Shown: one piece after another, positions 43,901 through 55,900 of the stretch | Layout: each line of letters starts with the position of its first letter | Position numbering within the stretch: position 1 is the stretch's first letter | From: Sinonovacula constricta | Taxonomy: Eukaryota > Mollusca > Bivalvia > Cardiida > Solecurtidae | DNA length: 64,000 bases | NCBI GenBank assembly: GCA_007844125.1 | Contig: CM017571.1 | Coordinates: forward strand, 4,535,271 to 4,599,270 | Reading direction: 5' to 3' | Program-made: the position numbers and the translations under genes | Notes under the pieces: model-generated | Database searches by the model: none | Told to the model about the DNA's origin: nothing | Seen by the model: the letters and a program-made list of their open reading frames with translations, nothing else

Positions 43901-46900
43901 ATTTACCACTCCTTAATCAAGGTGTGTATCATCACCCCTTGATCAAGGTCTGTACCATTTACCACTCCTTAATCAAGGTGTGTATCATCACCCCTTAATC
44001 AAGGTCTGTACCATTAGTCACTTCGTAATCAATGTCTGTACCATTTGTCACTTCTTAATCAAGGATATTAAAAGGTTTCACAATGGAATGACATTGTAAA
44101 AATGTCAAAGAATTGTTAAACAAGGTCTCAAATATCATGTGAAATCTTAAGCATATTGAAAACTAGTAAAACTATACAATGGCATGAATTTCTGAGTAAA
44201 ATTATAGTTTTGGATTACACATATAACAATAATAATAAAATAAATAAGTATATATATTTTATTAAATTTTAGTTCAAACAAATGTTGCATTGTACAACTA
44301 CTTTCTAGACAGATTCATAGTTGGGAATTTTTGTATTACTATATGGAAACAACAAAGATATTAGCTAATATTTATATGCAAGCTCAGCATGGGAGTGAAT
44401 GTAATTGAAAAATAGTGACTAAATGTCTCCCATTCTGCACCATAAATCTACATTGTTGGCACTCAGTATACAAGAAATATGGATAAGAACGATGTGTGGA
44501 ATCAATGAGGCTGAAATTCCCATAATTTATAATGTTTAGTTTAAAAAAAAACACTGTAAGAACTGTAAGGACCAGGGCACTGACAGATTGTATTTACTAT
44601 GCTTAAAACTGTAGTATTTGACACTATGAAAATCATTCTCTTTCTTTTGGTAATTAAAAAATTCTTTTATAAAATAAATTTTAAACAAAAAATGCCATTG
44701 TAAACAGACATATGCCCATGAAGTCATTTCCAGTAAAGCAAATTTACATCAGATAAAAATAAAATAAAGGGTATTTTAAGGTTTGACATTTCTGCCAGGT
44801 TATTTCAAATTACCTCACTGAATGACAGTTATTGAGCAGACAAGACCACCAGTGCACTACCAGGGATTATGACTTTGACCTGTAAGTGTGACCTTGACCT
44901 TCGAGTAACCGACCTGGTTCTTGGCGCGACACGTCTTCTTCATTTGTTTGACATTTCTGCCAGGTTATTTCAAAATCTATCCAGAAATGACGAAGTTATT
45001 GAGCAGACATAAATATCGGACAGGCAGACGGACGGACAGATGGTTCGACTATTATATGCCCGCCTTCAGGGGCATAAAAAAATCAAACACAGGTAACAAA
45101 ATATGATTGCCAACAAGTAGGTTAACCACTGTATACCCAAAACATATAATAATGTTTAAAAGAACCCAAGTTGTTTTAGGAGTATAAGTTCAAATTCCTA
45201 TCAAGAACTTTGTAAATAAAGGTTTCAATCTGAATGCACATCCCTTTAGTATAATGCCCTTTGTAAACTAGTTGTCTGTAAAAAAGGTAGGCTATTCTAA
45301 AATTTTTACCAATGGTAGTTGCTCTGACATTATTCAGGTTGGTCTAGTTGCTCTAACATTCATTCAGGTTGGTCTTGCATAAGCTTTTCTTATTAGATCA
45401 AAAGTGAGGTTAGAAATCTCTATAAAAAATAAACACACACTTAACAGTTTAAGGTTTACAGTATATAGTTGCATGAACTTGAAGTATAGTATGATTCGAT
45501 AAAGGGGACCTGGGAAATACTGGCTAATATAGACCTTAGGAATCCCATCAAACATAAACCACAACCAAAGCCACCCAGTATAGCTCTATTAATGACTCAG
45601 TTTGCTGGTTGTACTAGCTTGTTTATGGTTAACAAGAAAATGAGATCTTAGACTTCAGAGAGAAGACATGAAGAAAATGAAGGTGTCAGATAAACTGTAT
45701 ATTCTTGTTTTACATCCATAAATATTAAAATGAATTAAGTTGATTTAGCTGTTAAAGTTTTTAGATAATATCTATACCCTAAAACTTTTAAGGGCTCAAA
45801 TTGGCTGCTTAATAGATTTGTTTATTTTGCAGTAAAGTGATTTCTTGAGCCTATTAATTAATTTTCATGTGAGATGGATTGGGAAGATTTATGGTTCACT
45901 TTTTATTAAAGTTCTAACATTACACTCAGTGTAACGATTTCTCCATAAAAAAGTAATAAATTTTGCAAAATGCAAGATACATGCCCTTAACTACTAAACA
46001 CTTTTGAGGCAAAAACTAAATGAAATTTTTTTTTAACAACACTATTAAAAAAACAAAAACACAAAATAAACTAAAGCATAAGGGTAGTTCCATGACTGGT
46101 TGGCACGGTGTCAGGATTATGTGACTGGATGTAATATCATGCCAGGTGTTCACGGCATGCTATATACAGTGAAGGCAGCACTATATCTGCTTCAAGAGGA
46201 CACTGTCTCAAAATAACTGAAATACTGTTGGTGGGTCGATAAACCCAATAATCAAATAAACATGTGAGAAAAAAAGTCCCATATACAAGTAGGATATAAA
46301 AATTTAAGAAAACTAAAAGAAATTCAAGGTACAAAAAATGAACAGATAAACATTATTTTGTTTCATAGTATTTTACTTACATATCGATTGTGCTAAACGT
46401 AGAAACATTTGAAATCATTCGTCTCTTTCCAAAAGAGAAACAAGCAAGCTGGCAGCAATATAACAAGCATACTTAATGTTAACCTGTATCAGGCTATATT
46501 TATAAGCAATACAAAGTCATAAGTATTGCATAATTTGCATATAGTAACATGCAGAAGAACACAATATACAGCGAAAGAAATAGTAATACAAAATGCTCAA
46601 CCTTGTCAGTCAGCTGATGTCTATTTCATCTACACTCATTGCCTAAGCTCGATAAATTTTGTGTTAAGCAGGCTAAGAGTTAGACGTAACAATAATCTAG
46701 AGATAATCACCATTACATAGACCCCTATGCTAGGATATATCAGATGTAACAGTGATATAGAGTTTATCACCAAACAATTACATGGACCCCTATGCTAGGA
46801 TATACCTGTAAGATGGAACAGTGATATAGAGTTTATCACTAAACAATCACATTGATCTCTATGCTAGCATATATCTGTTAGATGTAACAGTGATATAGAG

Positions 46901-49900
46901 TTTATCACTGAACAATTATAAGGACCCTTATGCTAGGATATACCTGTTAGATGTAATAGTGATATAGAGTTTATCAGTGAACAATTATAAGGACCCTTAT
47001 GCTAGGATATACCTGTTAGATGTAATAGTGATATAGAGTTTATCACTGAACAATTACATGGACCTCCAAGCTAGGATATGGGAGTTGGGATATTGTCAAT
47101 TGGAAGCCTAGGCCTACCAATCTGTTTACTATACATGATACTTTCAAGACAATGATAATGTCATGTTATATAAACAATTGTTCTACTAAACCTAAATCAC
47201 ATGACATAAAACTGTTTATACAGTATGTAAAAATTCAACTTGATAATCAGAACATTTAAAGAATCTACTCTGAGTACAGGGGGAGAGCCACAGTCCAGAA
47301 TGTATATATGCTACCATCTATGTATAAACTACCATCCAGCTATAAACTACCATCCAGACATAAACTACCATCCAGACATAAACTACCATCCAGGTAGTTT
47401 ATATCTGGATGGTAGTTTATATCTGGATGATAGTTTTTTCTGAATGGTAGTTTATGTCTGAATGGTAGTTTATAGCTGGATGGTAGTTTATGTCTGGATG
47501 GTAGTTTATGTCTGGATGGTAGTTTATATCTGGATGATAGTTTTTTCTGAATGGTAGTTTATGTCTGGATGGTAGTTTATATCCAGACATAAACTACCAT
47601 CCAGACATAAATTATATCCAGATATAAACTACCACATCCAGATATAAACTACCATCTTGATATAAATAAGTATCCAGGTATAAAGTACCATCCAGATACA
47701 TCAAGTGATAATCTACGTAAAGTCAGACTGAATGACTCCAGCCACACCCATGTCAGCTCACCATATCATCAGGGTGGACCTCCTTTTCATGTATTAGCTC
47801 TTCTATCTCCTCAAACTCATCATCATCGATGTCAGCACCTGAGAGGCGTGCGGCGCGAGCCATGAAGTATGGTGGCAACTCTCCAATGGCCGTCCCTGCC
47901 CCCCACATGAAGGCCTCCAGACGCACCTTGCTGATGATCGTCCACATGCTGATGGGGTAATCCTGGCTGTCATCCTCAGGGCATGTGATGCTAAAACACA
48001 TATTGTAAATGCTGGATTCATTTTTCACACTTACTAAATAGAAGTACTAAACAAAATGAGAGGGCTACGATGGCCTTATCACTTCCCAGAAGACACAGGT
48101 TTTTAGTGGGCTCATTTCTGGCGTCAGATGAAAAGTTATTTACTGTAGAAAACTATGGTAAAGATTGGGTCTCTAACTCGTTCACAGATTTTTCATAGAT
48201 TTGACAGTGACCTATTTTTTAAGAATACATGACCCAAAGAACAAACTCATCTTAAATTTTATGCTGACAAACAATTATGCCATGTTTGGTAAAGATTGAG
48301 CAATAAATGTGGCCTCTAGTGTGTTCATGTTTTTTTCTCTAAAATCTGACTTTGTGACCTAGTTTTTGACCCCACTGATCCAGTTACAAATTCACCCAAG
48401 ATTTCATGCAGGCAAAGATTCTGGTCATGTTTAGTAAAGATTGGGCCATCAATGTGGTCTCTAGCCTGTTCACATGAGTTTCTTAGATTTGACTTGGTGA
48501 CCTTTTTGTTTACCCTACGTGAACCAGATACAAACCCAAGATTTTATGCAGGCAAACACTCTGGCCATGTTTAGTGAAGATTTTGCCATAATTGTGGCCT
48601 CCGGCATGTTCGCAAGTGTTTTCTAGGATTTGACCTAGTGACCTACTAATTTACCCCATGTGACCCAGTAATAAACTCATCAAAGATTTCATGCTGACAA
48701 ACATTCTGGCCATATTTGGTGAAGGTTGGGCTATAAATGTGGCCTTTAGTGTGTTTACAAGGGTTTTCAAAGAACTGACCAAGTGACCTACTTTTGACCA
48801 CACATGATCCAGTTATGAACTCATCCAAGATTTCATGCAGACAAAGATTCTGGCCAATGGGTCATAAATATGCATTTAGTGTGTTCAAAAGTTTTTTCTA
48901 AGATGTGACCTAGTGCTCTACATTTTTACCCCACCTGACCCAGTTACCAAGTCATCTAAGATTTCATGCAGGCTAAAATTCTGGCCAAGTCTGGTGAAGA
49001 TTGGGCTATAAATGTGGCAACAAGGATTTTCTATAATGTGACCTAGTCCTAGTTTCTGACCCCACATGACCCAATAACAAACTCGTTCAAGATTCAAGAT
49101 CCCACGTGACCCAATAATGAACTCATCCAAGATTTCATGCAGACAAACATTCTGACCAAGTTTGGTGAAGATTGCTACAAATGTGGTCTCTAGTGTGTTC
49201 GCAAGCCTTTTCTTAGATTTGACCTACCGTACTAATCTACTTATTGACCTCACATGACCCAGTTATGAATTCATTACCTAGTGACCTACTTTTTACCCCA
49301 AATGACCCAGTAATAAACTTATCAAAGATTTCATGCTGAAAAACATTCTTGTCATATTTGGTGAAAATTGGGCTATAAATATGGCAACGAGGATTTTCTA
49401 TAATTTGACCTAGTCTTAGTTTCTGACCGCACATGACCCAATAACAAACTCATTTAAGATTCAAGATCCCACATGACCCAATAATAACCCATCCAAGATT
49501 TGGTGAAGATTGGGCTATAAATGTGGTCTCTAGTATGTTCACAAGTTTTCCTAAAATTTGATCAAGTGACCTTATTTTGACCCCAGGTGACCCAATAATG
49601 AACACATCCAAGATTTCATGCAGACAAATATTCTGACCAAGTTTGATGAGGATTGGATAAAAACTATGGCCTCTAGTGTGTTCACAAGCTAAAATGTTGA
49701 CGACGGACGAAGCTGTATCACAAAAGCTCCCCTTGAGCAAGTTATGCTCAAGTGAGCTAAAAACACAATCTCTGTTGCCAAACACTACTGGCCATGTTTT
49801 CTACTTATCATGTTACATTACAGGAGCATGTCTCATCTGTTGTGCATGTATATTGTAATATCGGAATTTTGAGACATTATTGCACAAGCAATATACTTTT

Positions 49901-52900
49901 TCATTAGGGTATTGGCCCCAAAACAGCATAAAAATAGGCTTGTACCAGGTAATAACATTTTGTCTGATTTTAACCTAGTAATACTTTTATCTTATCTTAT
50001 ATTGTCTAAGGAAAATTGGGGGTAGGTAGGGGTCTACTATTATTAAGTATAGTTTTTTCTATTGTTGCTTTTCCCAATTTCTGTAAGAGATGGTCTTTAC
50101 TTATTGAATATATTTCCGATGGGGATAGACCAAGATATTGAGTCTTTTTGCCAGAAATTCATTTGCTGCACACCATGCAATTTTGACATTGTGACCCGTC
50201 TACTGACACTGATGGATAAATATTTTAATTTTATATTAGAGGTCGGGTCTACTTCTGCTATTGTCGAATTTAATTGCTGTTAGTGAGGCCAGAGAGTTAG
50301 AAAGAATAACAAATTTGTTTGCATTTTGTCTTAGTATCCAGCATTAAGCTTGCATCATGGCATTTAATTCTGTAGTTAAGACGGAAGTCTTATAAGTGAT
50401 TCTGTCTTATCTGTTTAAAATTTTGGCTATGGATGACAAAGGCAGAAGCCACAATGCCAGTGAGTGGATCTTAACTGCCATCTGTATATATTTTTAACAA
50501 ATCTGAGAAATTTGTGTCTAAAAATTCCAGTGCACAACCCTTGTTTGAACTTGGTATGGCAAACTGATTTGGTGACCTGGTTTGTTAATTGTAGTTAATA
50601 TCCAGCTCTGAGAGCAACCATGGCTCCACCTCTGTAGCACCCATTCAGACAGTGGCTCCAGAGGGTAAAGTTTGCTTAATAGATTTAGCTATTTTGTGAC
50701 AGAGGTAGTAACTGGTGCCTAGGATTTTGTTCACCAGGTTTTTTGGTCTCTCCCCGAATCTGTGGCCCAAAATCTGACCTCATCATGTCAGAACGACATA
50801 CTGTGTTCAATTAAGCTTCATATTTAAAAGAGTGTGTTCTTCGTTCAATTTGCTTTTTAATTTGTCAAATAAATATTATTGAAGAATGACATTGTTTTCT
50901 TTTTTATGCCTTTTTATAGCTCTTATTTCATAATGATACAGCTAAAAAATATGGTTATGGAAACTGTAAAGGGGACCCAAAATACAGTGATAGTAATAAC
51001 AATGGCCAATCTTTTCAATATCTGACAGATACATGATGGTAATATGTAGCCGGTTGAAAATTAAAGAGGTTAACCGGTTACTGATTTTTCCTTTGTGAAT
51101 CACACTAAGGAAATGCCCATCTGGCTCCACCTCCCCTTCTATAACCATTACATCAATTTATGGGCAGAATTTGATGCCCTACTTTGACAGTTTGGAAACG
51201 GTTGGTATTATATAAGCTTACCGTATTTAGTAAATACTGTGATGTGATAGATGTGCACTAGCAATGCTGTAATGTGATAGATGGACACTAGCAATGCTGT
51301 TATGAGATAGATGTACACTAGCAATACTGTGATGTGATAGATGTGCACTAGCAATACAGTGATGTGATAGATGTGCACAAGCAATACTGTGATGAGATAG
51401 ATGTGCACAAGCAATACTGTGATGAGATAGATGTACACTAGCAATGCTGTAATGTGATAGATGTGCACAAGCAATACTGTGATGAGATAGATGTACACTA
51501 GCAATACAGTGATGTGATAGATGTGCACTAGCAATACTGTGATGTGATAGATGTGCACAAGCAATACTGTGATGAGATAGATGTACACTAGCAATACAGT
51601 GATGTGATAGATGTGCACTAGCAATGCTGTGATGTGATAGATGTGCACAAGCAATACTGTGATGAGATAGATGTGCACAAGCAATACTGTGATGAGATAG
51701 ATGTGCACAAGCAATACTGTGATGTGATAGATGTACACTAGCAATACAGTGATGTGATAGATGTGCACAAGCAATACTGTGATGTGATAGATGTACACTA
51801 GCAATGCTGTGATGTGATAGATGTGCACAAGCAATACTGTGATGAGATAGATGTACACTAGCAATACAGTGATGTGATAGATGTGCACAAGCAATACTGT
51901 GATGAGATAGATGTACACTAGCAATACAGTGATGTGATAGATGTGCACTAGCAATGCTGTGATGTGATAGATGTACACTAGCAATTCTGTGATGTGATAG
52001 ATGTGCACTAGCAATGCTGTGATGTGATAGATGTACACTAGCAATTCTGTGATGTGATAGATGTACACTAGCAATACAGTGATGTGATAGATGTACACTA
52101 GCAATACTGTGATGAGATAGATGTGCACAAGCAATACTGTGATGTGATAGATGTACACTAGCAATACAGTGATGTGATAGATGTGCACTAGCAATACTGT
52201 GATGTGATAGATGTGCACAAGCAATACTGTGATGAGATAGATGTACACTAGCAATACAGTGATGTGATAGATGTACACTAGCAATGCTGTGATGAGATAG
52301 ATGTACACTAGCAATACAGTGATGTGATAGATGTGCACAAGCAATACTGTGATGAGATAGATGTACACTAGCAATACAGTGATGTGATAGATGTGCACTA
52401 GCAATGCTGTGATGTGATAGATGTACACTAGCAATACTGTGATGAGATAGATGTACACTAGCAATACAGTGATGTGATAGATGTGCACTAGCAATACTGT
52501 GATGTGATAGATGTACACTAGCAATGCTGTGATGTGATAGATGTACACTAGCAATACTGTGATGAGATAGATGTACACTAGCAATACAGTGATGTCATAG
52601 ATGTGCACTAGCAATACTGTGATGAGATAGATGTACACTAGCAATACTGTGATGAGATAGATGTACACTAGCAATACTGTGATGTGATAGATGTACACTA
52701 GCAATACTGTGATGTGATAGATGTACACTAGCAATACTGTGATGTGATAGATGTGCACTAGCAATACTGTGATATGATAGATGTACACAAACCTTGACCA
52801 GTTTAACTGCATACTGGTACTGTGATATGATAGATGTACACAAACCTTGACCAGTTTAACTGCATACTGGTACTGTGATATGATAGATGTACACAAACCT

Positions 52901-55900
52901 TGACCAGTTTAACTGCATACTGGTACTGTGATATGATAGATGTACACAAACCTTGACCAGTTTAACTGCATACTGGTACTGTGATATGATAGATGTACAC
53001 AAACCTTGACCAGTTTAACTGCATACTGGTACTGTGATATGATAGATGTACACAAACCTTGACCAGTTTAACTGCATACTGGTACTGTGATATGATAGAT
53101 GTACACAAACCTTGACCAGTTTAACTGCATACTGGTACTGTAATATGATAGATGTACACAAACCTTGACCAGTTTAACTGCATACTGGTACTGTGATATG
53201 ATAGATGTACACAAACCTTGACCAGTTTAACTGCATACTGGTACTGTGATATGACAGATGTACACAAACCTTGACCAGTTTAACTGCATACTGGTACTGT
53301 GATATGATAGATGTACACAAACCTTGACCAGTTTAACTGCATACTGGTACTGTGATATGATAGATGTACACAAACCTTGACCAGTTTAACTGCATACTGG
53401 TACTGTGATATGATAGATGTACACAAACCTTGACCAGTTTAACTGCATACTGGTACTGTGATATGATAGATGTACACAAACCTTGACCAGTTTAACTGCA
53501 AACTGGTACTGTGATATGACAGATGTACACAAACCTTGACCAGTTTAACTGCATACTGGTACTGTGATATGATAGATGTACACAAACCTTGACCAGTTTA
53601 ACTGCATACTGGTACTGTGATATGATAGATGTACACAAACCTTGACCAGTTTAACTGCATAGTGGTACTGTGATATGATAGATGTACACAAACCTTGACC
53701 AGTTTAACTGCATACTGGTACTGTGATATGATAGATGTACACAAACCTTGACCAGTTTAACTGCATACTGGTACTGTGATATGATAGATGTACACAAACC
53801 TTGACCAGTTGACTGCATACTGGTACTGTAATATGATATATGTACACAAACATTGACCAGTTTAACTGATAGTGGTACTGTGATATGATAGATGTACACA
53901 AACCTTGACCAGTTTAACTGCATACTGGTACTGTGATATGATAGATGTACACAAACCTTGACCAGTTTAACTGCATACTGGTACTGTGATATGATAGATG
54001 TACACAAACCTTGACCAGTTTAACTGCATACTGGTACTGTGATATGATAGATGTACACAAACCTTGACCAGTTTAACTGCATAGTGGTACTGTGATATGA
54101 CAGATGTACACAAACCTTGACCAGTTTAACTGTATACTGGTACTGTGATATGACAGATGTACACAAACCTTGACCAGTTTAACTGCATAGTGGTACTGTG
54201 ATATGATAGATGTACACAAACCTTGACCAGTTTAACTGCATACTGGTACTGTAATATTATAGATGTACACAAACCTTGACCAGTTTAACTGCAAACTGGT
54301 ACTGTGATATGATAGATGTACACAAACCTTGACCAGTTTAACTGCATACTGGTACTGTGATATGATAGATGTACACAAACCTTGACCAGTTTAACTGTAT
54401 ACTGGTACTGTGATATGACAGATGTACACAAACCTTGACCAGTTTAACTGTATACTGGTACTGTGATATGATAGATGTACACAAACCTTGACCAGTTTAA
54501 CTGCATAGTGGTACTGTGATATGATAGATGTACACAAACCTTGACCAGTTGACTGCATACTGGTACTGTAATATGATATATGTACACAAACATTGACCAG
54601 TTTAACTGATAGTGGTACTGTGATATGATAGATGTACACAAACCTTGACCAGTTTAACTGCATACTGGTACTGTGATATGATAGATGTACACAAACCTTG
54701 AACAGTTTAACTGCATACTGGTACTGTGATATGATAGATGTACACAAACCTTGACCAGTTTAACAGCATACTGGTACTGTGATATGATAGATGTACACAA
54801 GCCTTGACCAGTTTAACTGCATAGTGGTACTGTGATATGACAGATGTACACTCATACTTTATTTGGAATTAAAATGATTTGAGAGAGCAGCAACATTAAA
54901 TGCAATTAGTCCAGTTGACAAAATAAATACATTCTGATTCATGTCTCAATAATCAAATATCAAATCAGAATTGATTCCTAATATATGTCATATTTCAACC
55001 AATGTAAATGTCCTACAATTCAAACACACAAATTTCCAATTACTATCAAGTTTTTAAACAAAGAAATCGCAAATTTTATTGTGTCATTTCTTTGTAAGAT
55101 TCATCAGCCCAGTCTTCCCTTTGCAAATTTTGGGTGTTTCATGTCTATCACTATGCTTGCATTCAGAATTAAAATCTTTGTATTTACTGAATGAACCTAA
55201 GTAATTGTTTTCAGTGAAAATGCAGAAATATGCAAGCTGTCACTGACTTTTTTAACAAAAGGAATTTATGCTTTTACAATGTTGATAATTTTAGGGGCCT
55301 TGAGGCATGCAGTCTTGCAATTTTTTGAAAAGGTCTATAAACTGCTATGTAAACATTTCAAAGTTTCATTCGACCTGCTTGTTTAAATAACTTTGAATTT
55401 CCTTGGACAATGTCACTTTTTTCAGCCAGAAATTTTTAGAAATGTACCAAGAAAACTGTAAATGTTTATGAAAATTGCCAATGCCAAAAATTTTAAAACA
55501 AAACCACCTTAAAATTGTGATTTTATAAGCAAATATTTTTAGAAAAACAATTATTGCAAAAGATAAATAGCAAAAATGTTTTTACTTTTGTTTTTTAAAT
55601 ATTGACAAAAATTTAACTCAAATTTAATACCAAAGTCACCATGAAAGGTAGCATGTTTCTGTAATTCTTTCCAGGTTTATCTGACCCCACAGTGGAAATA
55701 TATTGACCTTTTAAATTAATCATCACTGATGTAAAACTAGCATCCAAACATGACGAGTTACCCTCCTTGGTTTGATTAAGCTGTGGGCACCCTAAGTCTA
55801 GTGGTTAAGATGTTGGACTCTAGATCAGAGGGTCCCAGGTTTGATCCATGAAACAGACCTCTTAAAGATAAGTCCTTGAGCAAGACTATTTACTGCTCAT

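Noticed and set aside
51208..52896. 562-codon open frame on the - strand
   Set aside because: It is a translation of the 30-bp satellite; the period is a multiple of 3 and the unit has no stop, so the length is automatic.
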